A stretch of DNA of 64,000 nt from Omphalotus guepiniiformis (GCA_028554645.1 JAQOOI010000012.1:62001-126000); one strand, 5' to 3'. Shown: positions 44,945-56,897, counted from the stretch's first letter. The notes: generated from the sequence alone by a model not told the origin. Translations and numbers: made by a program.

Positions 44945-46809
44945 ATGACACTACCTTCCCCCGCCGAAGAAGTTATTAACACTAAAGATTTTGGGTTCTT
45001 CCCGATCCCAAAGAGGCTGCAATATGATCCAGAAAGACCATTTCATTTTGGTACGGTGCTCATCATTAGCTTCGGCTTTACAAGTACATTCGGTGAGTGT
45101 TTAGAGTGTTCGTAGCGGGGAAACAATACCATAGGATATTCACGACCCCTCATAGCAATGGCCAATCTATATTACCATCAACCTATCATGGGTAGGGATT
45201 GCAGATTGTCCACCCCTAGTATCCGACTAACTATTGTTGTGTCATGGCTCAGTTGAACTTTCTGTCGTATTCAATGTGTCCTACAGCAAGATATCAATGT
45301 AAGTACATCATTGCTCGTTTCTAGTAGCCTTATGGCGAGTGCTAAAGCAGTATTACAGCTTACCAACTCTCGTACAAGCAGGGTGCGTGTTCCAATAGCA
45401 GCGTTCACCTGAAGAGCCACTCATTGACAGATCCAATAGCTATGCAGCGGGCATCCTACTTATCTCGCCTCTAGGCGATCTCATCCGACGAAGGCAGCTC
45501 ATACTTACACTCGTTGCTATTGCGACTTGTCTGACAATCGGACTGTCCATAGCACGCTCCCTTCTCGTCTTTCAAATCCTCACATACTTCGTTGGTGTCT
45601 TCTCCGTAACATCTCAAGTCCTCCTCCCATTAACCGCAGACCTCGCTCCTCCCTCACGGCGTGGATTTGCCCTCTCAATTGTCTTCTCCGGGCTCCTTTT
45701 CGGCATCCTCGTCGCTCGTTTACTCTCCGGAATCATAGCACAGTTTGCTAGCTGGAGGATTGTCTATTACATGGCAATTGGGATCCAGTGTTTTATACTC
45801 GTTATGCTATACCTTTTGGTACCTGATTATCCTGCACGTAACAGGGATTTGACGTACTTTCAGATCCTTTGGAGTATGTTGAGATTCAGCGTTACTGAGC
45901 CAGTTCTTATACAAGCTTCGTTGTGCTGTATGGCATCAGCTGCATCCTTCAGCGCATTTTGGGCCACTCTTACGTTCCTATTAGCTGGAGACCCATATAA
46001 CTATTCCACGTACGTTTACGGTTTCATTATTGCTTGCTTGCTTTTCTCAACCCACTCCCGGGGTTCTCGTTCTCTAGATTGGAAATCGGGTTATTTGGGC
46101 TTATAGGTATACTAGGTGTGTCAATGGGTCCACTACTTGGGCGCATGATAGACTACCTTGTACCTTGGCATGCATCTCTTCTTGCGTGCATGGGCCTCTT
46201 GGTATTCCAAATCGTACAAGTTATCGGAAACGGTCTGAATATCTCCGCTGTCGTCCTTGCGATATTTGGGATGGATGCGTTTAGACAGATGTTACAGACT
46301 TCTTTGGCTACAAATATATTCAGGTTCGTGTTACATCTTAGTCTCTTCGTGTTCCTTCAAAGAATTCCCTGATGCTTGTTCATAGTATCGCACCCGAGGC
46401 CCGCGCACGCTTGAATGCCGTTTATATTTTTACTGTGTGTTAGCTCTTCAACCTACGAAGTACATCATTACAGCTCAACTATCTTCAGATCTTTGTCGGA
46501 CAAGTCATGGGCAGTTCCGTCGGAACGAAAGTGTTCCTCGAGTACGGATGGCGAGCAAGCGCTGCTGTTACTCTTGGGTTCGCGGGTTGGCAAATCTTTA
46601 TCCTTCTTCTTCGAGGTCCTCATTGTCGGAGGTATACTTGGTTCGGATATGAAGGGGGATTGCAGGCGAGAAGGAATAGGGTGATCTTGGAATTGGAGCA
46701 GCCAAGGACAAACGCTCCGAACTCTGGTGGGGAGGGTATAGAGGATTTAACTCCGGAAATTCAAGTTGAGCGCGTTGGTGAAGGGGTGCAAGTTGATACA
46801 GAAAAGTAG
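44945..46809 (+). CDS. Major facilitator superfamily transporter
   Basis: A polytopic membrane transporter. ATG 44945 gives MTLPSPAEEVINTKDFGFFP, a cytoplasmic N-terminus, then FHFGTVLIISFGFTSTFG. Later exons contain SYAAGILLISPLGDLIRRRQ, which includes the MFS motif A-like loop (PLGDLIRRR), and helices QILTYFVGVFSVTSQVLLPL, SIVFSGLLFGILVARLLSGI, IVYYMAIGIQCFILVMLYLL and LEIGLFGLIGILGVSMGPLL. The final exon reads VGQVMGSSVGTKVFLEYGWR followed by a hydrophilic tail ending at 46809. The substrate is unknown. Without the LINE it would lie about 2.4 kb from the sesquiterpene synthase, so export of a terpenoid is conceivable but unproven. Roughly eight short exons; not every junction was verified. 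Confidence 0.85.
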
Positions 46810-47356
46810 AACATCGAGTAGAGCTTGAAGCTTTGAAGCTTGATGTAGGAAGGTGAAGCATTGAAGCTTGAAGTTGGAGAGTACACATTCACATTCCGAA
46901 TGTAAGAGTCACTTACATGTGGTACAGTTAATTTTCCTGAAGTTCCTTCTTTCCCAAGTACTGTGAAGAACTTTCGATATCAGGATTCGAATTTACCCCG
47001 ATTACGCGTATGCGTCTCACGCCCTCCAGCAAGCCATTCCACAAGCATACCCTCTTCTCTCGAGGGACAAAACGAGTTTTCCAAACTGTCTTTGGTGAAA
47101 GCTCCACAGCACTCATGAGAGATATCCCCACCGAGTTGCCACTGGCATACGGACTAGGCATAACTTTGCCCTCAAAAGGTTGAGAGAGACACGCCGGAAA
47201 GTTTGAACCGATACAGTTTGAGAGGTCGGCGGATGGTATTACTCCCCCTACTTCTGGAGATCCGATGCAATGCGTGGTTCACCGTTCGAGTTGGTTCGAC
47301 AGAGAAATGAATCAATTTCAAGCTCCGATTGATTGTAGAGCCTCAATCCCGTGCCA
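46810..47356. other. Region between the MFS gene and the MITE
   Basis: It opens with a short direct repeat of the form gaagctttgaagcttga just after the MFS stop (about 46825-46875). No gene recognised. Confidence 0.4.
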
Positions 47357-47496
47357 CACTGCAAGCAATTCAACATAAATCCTGTGGGAAAATGTTAGAA
47401 ATATGGTGAAATATCACGAAAAATTAAACTTTTTCACATTGTTTCACCACATTTTTAACATTTTCCCATGAGATTTATGTTGAATTGTTTGCAGTG
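47357..47496. mobile_element. MITE, CACTA-like, 140 bp
   Basis: Nearly the whole element is an imperfect inverted repeat. The left arm begins cactgcaagcaattcaacat; the right arm, read in reverse complement, begins cactgcaaacaattcaacat. The arms match over about 55 bp with a few mismatches, leaving a short AT-rich centre. A 3-bp direct repeat (cca, 47354-47356 and 47497-47499) flanks it. CACT termini and 3-bp duplications are characteristic of the CACTA/EnSpm superfamily. It has no coding capacity, so it would need a transposase in trans. Confidence 0.85.
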
Positions 47497-47895
47497 CCAT
47501 GTGTCGTCTCTTCACAACTATCTGTACATACATGACTTTCGACCTGCTTTCGACTCAGGACTATGTAGGTCAAGTTCAACACTACCCGTTTGCATCAAAT
47601 TATAACACCGCAATCACATCACAGCCAATTTGTTTAAGATTTTGAATTTTCGAAGTTCGAGTCAGTGGCAAAAATCAACGTGGGCGCCTTGCCCCCCACA
47701 TTACACTATAACATCAAGCGGCACAGGTGAGCCTTTCTTATTTCATATTAGGGTGCGTAAATCTGATATGTAGTTGCTCAAAATCATCATAAGGAATCTT
47801 TTGTATTCCTGTTGTCATATAAAGACGGAAATGCTGAACAAGAACTACCGTAACAACGACTCACACATACTCTCGCGCTCACTGCTGAGTACACT

Positions 47896-48516
47896 ATGAC
47901 GACAACTTCCCAGAGAGCCATTACCCTCGATCGCAACTCCCTCTATATTGCTACGCAGCTCATTCCAGACGAGGACGACTCGAATCTCCCTAGTAGCACT
48001 CAGAACACATTTGTGAAGAACGCCTGGCACTGGTCTTTCTTTATCACTGATGCAGAAGGAAGCATCTACCAGCATCACTGGAACGTCGGGGATTACACTC
48101 CGCACATTCACGGTGAATTCTACCAAAGCCGTTTCTTCCAATTCGTCACTACAAAGACCCCCGATGTCCCAGGCCAAAGTTTTTATATCCTTTTCGCCAA
48201 AATCTCCGGTTGGACTAACCCTGGCCATAACGCCCTCTCGAAGGTCCTTTTGTCCATTTACGCTGATCATGCTGGGAAACCTCCTGCGATGCTTCGTAGT
48301 CAGATTCCCCTCATCAGTTGTAGAACATGGATCATCGACGCGCTTAACCTATTTCACCAAAATCGTTGGCTAGTTCGCACTGACATCTCAATCTTTTTGA
48401 GTACGGTAGAATCTGTTGTGAAGAATGAAAGTCAGAGGGCCACAAACAGGTACTTTGACATCGTGAATTGGGAGGACTCTGCCGAAGGATTCCAGGCGGC
48501 TGTTATTGAGATTTAG
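47896..48516 (+). CDS. Conserved-looking 206-residue protein, function unknown
   Basis: A single-exon gene starting at ATG 47896. It reads MTTTSQRAITLDRNSLYIAT, then NAWHWSFFITDAEGSIYQHH, FQFVTTKTPDVPGQSFYILF, and a CRTWIIDALNLFHQNRWLV segment near residues 135-155. The HWSFFI strand plus a later C-R-T-W motif resembles small orphan families abundant in Agaricomycetes (possibly DUF7770-like). I cannot assign a function. There is no signal peptide or membrane helix. Its 3' flank runs directly into dispersed repeat copy 2. Confidence 0.72.
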   Translation: MTTTSQRAITLDRNSLYIATQLIPDEDDSNLPSSTQNTFVKNAWHWSFFITDAEGSIYQHHWNVGDYTPHIHGEFYQSRFFQFVTTKTPDVPGQSFYILFAKISGWTNPGHNALSKVLLSIYADHAGKPPAMLRSQIPLISCRTWIIDALNLFHQNRWLVRTDISIFLSTVESVVKNESQRATNRYFDIVNWEDSAEGFQAAVIEI

Positions 48517-48544
48517 GCCTGGAGAAGTTATTGTGTGAGAGAAA

Positions 48545-49610
48545 GAAAGGAGAGAACGAAGGTACCTAGAGGACTAGGCACATCTTAAAGGCGTAGATGA
48601 TATGTTTGGATTTGGAAACATTATTCACAGCCTCCTCGGACAATCTTACAGAACACACTTTTATTGCAAGTGTTTACATGACGTTCTGTAATTCGAACAT
48701 CTGAATCGAAGTGATTAACAAGGGGCCAAGTGTAGATCAGTAATAGAACGTTACGAACATTATATATAGCGCCTTCAGTCCTTCGTTCACAGAAAGCCTA
48801 CTCAACGATTTACCATGCAGCTAAGTGCTTTCACCAACTTTCAACGATTCGCGATCTCTTTCGCGAACGTGTTGTAGCGCCACATCCGGGAGTAACACTT
48901 TTCACCAACCTTGGGCGAGAATTGGGAAGAAATTTGAAGTTTTCCGGAGCCCGAAGCGTTTTCTTATTCAGTTTCTTCAACCAAAATTTCATCACTCCTG
49001 GACGTGCGTGCTTGCAGCCCCAGCTCGAATAACTGCTGACCACGACTCGGCCTCATAAGTCGAAAAGGAGAGTGAATGAAAATGAAAAGAGCTCACCGTA
49101 GATATTTGCCTTACTAGATGTCCAACCACATTTCCTGCTGTCGACGTACGCGTAAGCCCCAGAAACGAGATGACAGAGGCGAGGATGGGAACGCGTCGTG
49201 AATGGGACTGAATGTATGCGTGCTGGACTGCGCTAAAGTCAACGATCGAGAGGAGCGAAAGAACGACGAAAGAATAGGATTAGCGCGCTCGTACAAAAAA
49301 AGACCTTCTCAATCCAATTCTCCTCCCATGCGAGATAACTATGACTTGAAAAGAGTAATAGAAACCACACCGAAGTTCCAGTACAAGAACCCTGTGGTAT
49401 GAACAGGCGAACGAGCAGTCGAGCCCAGAATCGTGGTGGTGAAGGAACTGTGGTCCGTGCGCTGAAAGGTCCGTGCGCTAACAGGTCCGTGCGTTTGAAA
49501 GAGGATGCATAAGCGCTAAGCAGACGCCCAGTCGGAATTCACGGCCCGAGAAATGCGCAAGTCCTTTTCCTTCGTCCTTTCTCTTCGTCTTTTCTCTGAT
49601 CATGACTTCT
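48545..49610. repeat. Dispersed repeat, copy 2
   Basis: The counterpart of 32640-33990, same orientation. Matching blocks include gaacatctgaatcgaagtga, tatagcgccttcagtccttc, gatttaccatgca, and cataagcgctaagcagacgc near the right end. Copy 2 is shorter by about 280 bp and has its own insertions, so the copies are diverged. Confidence 0.6.
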
Positions 49611-51344
49611 CGACACTCGTCTTCATCGTTCATATTCGTGGTTCGTCTTATACCTCAGAATATCATCTCTAGTACGCAGACAAGAGGTTAAGAGAGAAAG
49701 CGCAGTAGCAGATGAAGGTCAAAAAGATGTAGCACCAGAGTGACGGATGTCACAGTGTTACCACACAAGTTGAGAATAAAGCAGCTCATCGCTCAGAAAT
49801 TTCAGCCCATTGGTTCGGATCCTTCGCGCATTCGACGACGATTAACGATTACAATCTACAGTTGAGTAATGCTAGTCATGTCAAGGTGAGTAATATACGT
49901 GTGGACTATGCAGGACTCGCAAGCTAATGTGTAGGCTCTTTAAGCTTTAGATGGGACACAGTTCGAACTCGCGTTCGAGTCATTTCCTCACTTCTTTGGC
50001 CCGGAAGGCATTCTACCGCCAGCTGGTCTTGAGCGCTAAGCATTCGTGTACAGTCGTTCAGGACTGAGTGTACACTGCGATGCGCATGCTCTAGCAACGT
50101 CACTTCGAAACCAACGTGGTCGAAACACGAAGTGAGGATCAATTCAGGTCGGTGGGATGAGAAAAAGGTGTGTACTTGATTATTGATGCTTTGTATCTAT
50201 TTCGCTAACTTCACCGTTGTGACGATTTCTCTAGATATACATCGTCTCAAAATTCAAACCCCACCCAATCATCCTCACCGGCACCTTCGACACCATAACG
50301 TATCTTCGACCCCACGAAGGAGCAGCTACAGGCTTCTCCGTCTCTGTATCCGGAAGCAACTACTTCGTCGTTTTCCTCCACCGCTACCATACCAACCCCC
50401 ATCCCCTCCCTCTTCGTGAACTCTGTCCTCCGAAGAACAGGTTTAGTCATGGCATCTCCTCGTTGTCGTCGTATTCACGCGCAACTCCGAATCCGAATCC
50501 GCCGCCTTAATTGACATTACAATGGTCAATTTTCTCCGTTCGACCATTAGCTCAATCTCACGCTCAACTACGTGCGTAGGAGGCAAATACAAGCACAATT
50601 TTAGGTCAAGTGTGAAACACACCGTCACCCTCTCCACTTATCACCAGTGCCCCTGGGTTTCGTCATGGCTTTCAACTATCTCTCCGTGTCGTCGTCGTCG
50701 TCTTATTCGCACGCGAACCCACCCGTTGATTGGGATACGATGGTGAAATATCTCGTTTCTAACCTTAGCCCCGAGACGAATAGCGACATGGGAGGAGAAC
50801 ACAAGCACGAGTCTAGGCAATACTCAGTCGAAGCTGCGCAGGAAAAGCGAAAAGCGCAATATACCTCGCGAGAGGTGGTGGGAGGGTGTCGATGAGTTCA
50901 GGGGGAAGTTTATGAGGAGGGAGAGTTGGAGGTTGTTGATGCGACTAAAAGAGGGATGATTAGACCGGCGAGAAGTGCATGAGTAGGGAGAGATCATAGA
51001 CCATGTTTGAGTACATACGGTTTGCAACATCATACAGGGTAGACCTAGTGTAATAATCTCGTTCTACATTGAAGCTTTACCTCCAACATGTCGAGCAATA
51101 CAACCGGTGCAATACAACCGGCTGGCTATAAGACGCTGCACCAAGTGTCCAGACGTTGAATCAAAACGTGGGTCCGAGTTACCGGTTCATGGCAGGAGTT
51201 CGACATTCTGTATGTACAAAGTGCTATAAATGCCGCAGTCACATGTGCTCGGGAGCATTGCAACGACGATTGCGGTGGAAATAAAAACTAAATGAAGATG
51301 ATGATCTGATTGATGCCTCGTGTTCTAGTCTCTATATACTGACG
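49611..51344. other. Region with degenerate open frames upstream of the second NLR
   Basis: A plus-strand segment at about 50700-50900 (VDWDTMVKYLVSNLSPETNS) looks weakly coding but runs into stops and frame changes within 200 bp. It may be a gene remnant. Nothing else is recognisable. Confidence 0.3.
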
Positions 51345-51438
51345 CAGGCTTTCCATTTGATCTTGCTTCCCTCCCTCATCTTTGAGCCTACTGAAGCACT
51401 CTCAAATTCAAAAACAATCCTACTCATCAGTTTCTACA

Positions 51439-54400
51439 ATGACCAAATACACCTTGAAAGGTATGTCTAAGATTATTATTCAGATTATCACTTACTATAT
51501 CTATTTGTGTCATGGTTTAGTTTCTCATGCAGTTGATCTGAGTCTCTCAAAGTTCCGCAATAGAGCTCCAGATACATTTGTCAAGATCACCATTGGAGAC
51601 AAGTTCTATAAGACTCCAATCATCAAAAACTCTCAGAATCCAGTCTGGAATGCTGATATTCCAGTGTATGTGCATATCTTTCTTGAAATTGTTCATAATG
51701 ACTACAAGATATTCACAGCATCTTGAATGAATCGACCCCACTCTCAACCTTGCTTGAATTCACAGTTATCAAGCATAAGGTTATTGAACACAATCTTGGG
51801 GCCATCAAGATATCCTTTGAAGATCTTCTCAATGGATTCACCAGAGATGATGCTGACAGTGTGTAATTCTCATATTTAGCTACTTCTTTAGCTCTAACTT
51901 CACTTATCTCAAGCCTCTGATCCCAGTGGTGAGATCTGCCTTCAACTTCTGAAGAAGAACTCCCCTGCAGGATCTCTCTTCATTACCTTGATCAGAGAAT
52001 CTGATCATGAGGCAGCTGCACATGCAATTGATGCAGCCAAGTCTGCTGTTGGGGGAATAAAAGGAGACAGTGCTCTTGCTAAATTTAGCATATCTCAAGC
52101 TGTGGATACAGCTGGGGAAGTGAGTTCTGCTCTAGGAGGAGATGCCTTGATGAAGAGCATTGGGGCTATTTGTGAGAAGTTAAACAGCTTGCAGAATGTT
52201 GTGGAAGTGATTGATGAGATTGCTTCTGTGAGTACACATGTTTCTATAATGTGTTTGAATTGACTGAGAAAAAATTCAATCTATCAGGTACATCCCTATG
52301 TTGCTCTAGCATGGAAAGTAGTTTCCTCTGTCTATAAGGTTGGTGGATATAAACCCTCACTAGAATTCCCTGATCTTGATGATATTTAGGTCATCTCTGC
52401 TCAGGTGCAGAGAGATAAAGATATTGTGGAACTAGTCTCTACAATTGAGACATTCTTTGGTTTTGTTGATCCACTCAACTCAGAGAAGAGCAAGATGGAT
52501 GGCTTGAAGAACATTATCAGATTTAGTATGGATCAGACTGTGGAGTGTATGATTTTCATCAGAGAGTATTGTGAGCATGGATTTGGAGGTAATTTTAGAA
52601 GAATGAAAAATGTATTGATGCTAATGAATACTGTATAGGAAGAGTGTTGAAACAAACATTCACTGGCTGTGATGTCAAGATTCAAGAATTCAAGAACATC
52701 TTCACAAAGCTGCAGCAAGACATTCAATTTGGTGTTCTTTCCCATATAGCAGTGGCAACTATCCATAATACCCAACAGATAAATGAGCAAGGTAAGTTGT
52801 GGTTTCCATTATATTTTGCAGGTCCTTACAATAGAATTTGAATAGCTCTAAGCTCAAAGCTGACACCACTTAAGGATGATCTTCAACCAGTGCATAAGCA
52901 ATGTCTTGCTGGCACAAGACTAGCAATTTTGCAGTCTATTGAGGAGTGGTTTGTCTCTCCTAGTGCACAAAACATTCTCTGGATGTGTGCACCTGCTGGA
53001 TTTGGCAAGAGTACACTGGCATGTACAATTGCCAACTATTTCCATCCTCTGAAGCGCATCATAGCATATGTCTGCTTTGAGCGTGGAAAGAGCCCCAATA
53101 CAAGATCACTGATAAAGACAATTGCCTATCATTTGGGCATGTATTACCCAGAAGTTGGGAAGAATATTCTGCAGGCCATGGAGAAAAACCCTCCTGCATT
53201 TGGGCTCTCTACTGGTCAATACTTCCAGGACTTCTTGATGCAGCCACTAAAAAAAGCTGCCAAGGAGATAGTTGGAAATGGGCCTGTGCTCATTGTGCTA
53301 GATGCATTAGATGAGTTTGGATCACCAAGTGAGCTTGCAGAGCTTCTGGGTACCAAGTTCCAGCTGTTACCACCCTTTATCAAGATTGTAGTCACTAGCC
53401 GGCCAGAACTTGACATTACACAGCACCTGGAGCACAAATCTCAAGTTCATCAATTAGACCTTGGTGGATTGTCTAACTCAAAAGACATCATATCATATCT
53501 GTCTCATGAATTCAAAAGGATACAAACTGCACAAAGATATAAATATCTGAAGCTCAAGGATACTTGGCCAGAGGATAATGTTATCGAGAAGTTAGCTGCT
53601 AAATCTGAAGGGCTATTTATTTGGTGTGCCACTGTAATCAAGTTTATTGAGACACATTCTCTGTTAAGAAATCTACAGAGTGTGCTAGATGGTGTCAGAA
53701 GCAAAGATGCATATCAGGCACTGCATCAATTATATGCAGTTGCTTTGAAGTGCTCAGGTGGAGATAACTGGACAGATACAGAATTCATACAGAAATTCCA
53801 GGAGATACTGTCACTGATTATTCTGGCAAAGGAGCCATTTTCTCTGGAATCTATAAACACATTTCTTTCTCTAAATGCAAGTGCAGAAGGCATTCTGCAG
53901 CATTTTGGATGTGTCTTGGAGTATGGTCATAACAGATCAGTCTGCCTACTACATGCATCATTTGCAGACTATCTGCTTGACAAAGAGGCATGTGGTGGAC
54001 AGTCCTGGTTTATTGACCAGCAGAAAGCTCAAGAGAATCTCTCTCAAAGATGCCTTGACATCATGCATGCTGAACTGAAGTTCAACATTGCCAATTTTCC
54101 TTCTTCACATGCATTCAATAGAGATATCAAAGGCCAGATCCAGGCTGCAGTTCCACCACATCTGTTGTACTCATGCTCTTATTGGATGTTTCATATTGAT
54201 GAACTAGTGAAATTGGACCATACAGGCTACAAGCTTGTAGAGAAAAGCCTGCTTGCACTGTTTCATGAGAAATTTCTGTACTGGTTGGAGGTGATGAGTA
54301 TATATGATGTAGTTCTGATGGCTACATCAATCTTGCAGCATGTAGTACACTTACTAAAGGCAAGTTTGATTTATAACAAGAAGAAGTTGATACTTATTGT

Positions 54401-56152
54401 AGTTTACAGTCTCAAGATGGCAATATATATCAATTTGTGGAAGATGCATTGCAATTTGTGACAGCCTTTGCTGTTCCCATCACACATAGTGTGCCACACA
54501 TTTACATGTCTGCATTACCCTGTGCACCAAGTGAGTCACTTGTGGGCATGCATTATCTTCCAGAATATAAGAACACACTTCATATTGGCAGAGGAAAGGC
54601 ATCAACATGGTCTACAGAGATACTTGTGATTCAGAGCCATAAATCTAGAGTGACTTCAGTTGCATTCTCTCCTGATGGTCTCAAGATTGTCTCTGGGTCT
54701 CATGACAACACCATCAGAGTATGGGATGCCAGCACAGGAAAGCAGCTCATAGACCCACTTGAGGGGCATGAGGATGGGGTGACTTCAGTTGCATTCTCTC
54801 CTGATGGCCTCAAGATTGTCTCTGGGTCTCATGACAACACCATCAGAGTATGGGATGCCAGCACAGGACAGCAGCTCATAGACCCACTTGAGGAACATGA
54901 GGATGGGGTGACTTCAGTTGCATTCTCTCCTGATGGCCTCAAGATTGTCTCTGGGTCTGGTGACAACACCATCAGAGTATGGGATGCCAGCACAGGAAAG
55001 CAGCTCATGGACCCACTTGAGGGACACAAGAATTGGGTGACTTCAGTTGGATTCTCTCCTGATGGCCTCAAGATTGTCTCTGGGTCTCATGGCAACATCA
55101 TCAGAGTATGGGATGCCAGCACAGGACAGCAGCTCATAGACCCACTTGAGGGACACGAGGAATGGGTGACTTCAGTTGCATTCTCTCCTGATGGCCTCAA
55201 GATTGTCTCTGGGTCTGATGACCAGACCATCAGAGTATGGGATGCCAGCACAGGGCAGCAGCTCATTGAGGGACACAAGTATTGGGTGAATTCAGTTGCA
55301 TTCTCTCCTGATGGCCTCAAGATTGTCTCTGGGTCTTATGACAAGACCATCAGAGTATGGGATGCCAGCACAGGGCAGCAGCTCATGGACCCACTTGAGG
55401 GACACAAGAATTGGGTGAAATCAGTTGCATTCTCTCCTGATGGCCTCAAGATTGTCTCTGGGTCTTCGGACAAGACCATCAGAGTATGGGATGTCAGCAC
55501 AGAGCAGCAGCTCATGGACCCACTTGAGGGACATGAGAATGGGGTGACTTCAGTTGCATTCTCTCCTGATGGCCTCAAGATTGTCTCTGGGTCTCATGAC
55601 AAGACTATCAGAGTGTGGGATGCCAGAACAGGGCAGCAGCTGATAGACCCACTTGAGGGGCATGAGGATGGGGTGACTTCAGTTGCATTCTCTCCTGATG
55701 GCCTCAAAATTGTCTCTGGGTCTTGGGACAGGACCATCAGAGTATGGGATGCTAGCACAGGGCAGCAGCTCTTGAAACCACTTGAGGGGCATGAGTATGG
55801 GGTGAATTCAGTTGCCTTCTCCCCTGATGGCCTCAAGATTGTCTCTGGGTCTGATGACAAGACTATCAGAGTATGGGATGTCAGCAATCCAGAAGTCAGC
55901 AATCTAGAAGTCTCTGAATCTTCACAGAATAACATCTCTGCACTTGATGTCAATCAAATTCAGCTTCCTGATTCTTCTGGCTGGGTTTCAACTAAAGACA
56001 TCTCTCATTTGTTCTGGCTGCCTCCCTCACTACGCAGATCAATTTTATATAAGAACAGTCACCAACTTTTACTTATCTCCAGGTACCCTGTAGATATCTC
56101 TCTTGAAAACTTTGTGCATGGAGAAAGCTGGACAAAGTGCAAGACATCTTAG
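51439..56152 (+). CDS. NLR-type protein: C2 domain, helical domain, NACHT ATPase, ten WD40 repeats
   Basis: ATG 51439 encodes MTKYTLK, spliced to a C2 domain (LSLSKFRNRAPDTFVKITIG, KNSQNPVWNADIPV). A helical region follows (FSISQAVDTAGEVSSALGGD, RDKDIVELVSTIETFFGF, VECMIFIREYCEHGFG). The NACHT module has Walker A CAPAGFGKSTLAC and Walker B LIVLDALDEFG, then the winged-helix-like region. A GC...AG intron (donor GGCAAGT at about 54361) joins HLLK to SQDGNIYQFVEDALQF. Ten WD40 repeats of 39-43 residues follow (54634-55885), each built on SVAFSPDGLKIVSG and IRVWD. The C-terminus (FWLPPSLRRSIL, LENFVHGESWTKC) is typical of basidiomycete NACHT-WD40 proteins. Nearly no CpG. The likely role is non-self recognition or regulated cell death, inferred from the family. 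Confidence 0.92.
54634..55885 (+). repeat. Tandem coding repeat: ten WD40 units of about 129 bp
   Basis: Ten in-frame units share long identical stretches such as ttgcattctctcctgatggc and attgtctctgggtct. Unit 5 is shorter (QQLIEGHKYW, lacking DPLE). Differences concentrate in two places: the residues just before VxSVAFSP (EDG, KNW, EEW, KYW, ENG, EYG) and those after SGS (HDN, GDN, HGN, DDQ, YDK, SDK, WDR, DDK). Confidence 0.92.
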
Positions 56153-56897
56153 GTTGAACATGTGTTCCTTTTCTTCACTACTTCCCTGTCTGTATATCAT
56201 CATCTAGTTTGTGAACTGCTCTGACCTGTAAGGTTATATGTGATCTATGTCTAGTATAGATATCCAATGAATCTTTTCTGTATTTTGTTGAGTGATAGTA
56301 TGTTATGTGAAACCAATAAGAACAAACAGGCCTGTATATGTGTTTTCCCATAGATCTAAAATGTGCAGTGGTTGATTCATGCCTGAATCTGAAGTTCTGC
56401 TTCAAATTTACTGGTTTTAAGCTTTTGGTACCTACTACTACTCTCTATTCCCAAATTATATCTACCAGGCTGCTGCAGCCTAATTATTTAGATGTACATT
56501 GAGCTGCTGGTTGTATTTTGACAAGTAATATATCATGAGGTAACTGACCTTAGCTCTCAAGTGAACTGCAAGTTACATTCCGGGATCATACAGATCCCAA
56601 AGAGGACTGCATTCTAATTCCAGAAACAATCATATGGCGGCACCCTTGATACACATGAACCATGAAGTTATTGAAGTCTCAATATACCAAACAAAAAGCA
56701 ATTGAACTACACCATTGATATTGATATTGGTATCCCCAACTCACAAATCCCCACTATTGATATCGCACGCAAAAACACAAAACACAAAAACCAATTCAAT
56801 TCCAATTTATTACAAAGATACTCTATTCCCCACACCAACGATTCATATCACCCCCATATCCCCTTGCCCTACCTCCTCCCGCCCGCCCCTCAACGCG
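56153..56897. other. Convergent 3' flanks of the second NLR and ADE12
   Basis: CpG-poor up to about 56580 and normal after that. No gene is supported. Confidence 0.4.

Larger units (their letters stand above)
51345..56580. other. CpG-depleted island 2
   Basis: I count about ten CpG dinucleotides in about 5.2 kb (for example near 51556, 51732, 53056, 53399, 53585, 55156, 55466 and 56034). At about 42% GC more than 200 would be expected. CpG resumes abruptly outside (51319, 51342; 56581 onward). The island matches the extent of the second NLR gene and its flanks. Confidence 0.85.

Noticed and set aside
54829..55953. Four minus-strand frames with repeated protein sequence
   Set aside because: They are antisense to the WD40 repeats and exist only because the repeat unit has few minus-strand stops.
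51345..56580. A firm claim of horizontal transfer for the CpG-depleted NLR
   Set aside because: Introns, domain layout and C-terminal motif are all those of basidiomycete NLRs. Composition alone does not prove transfer.
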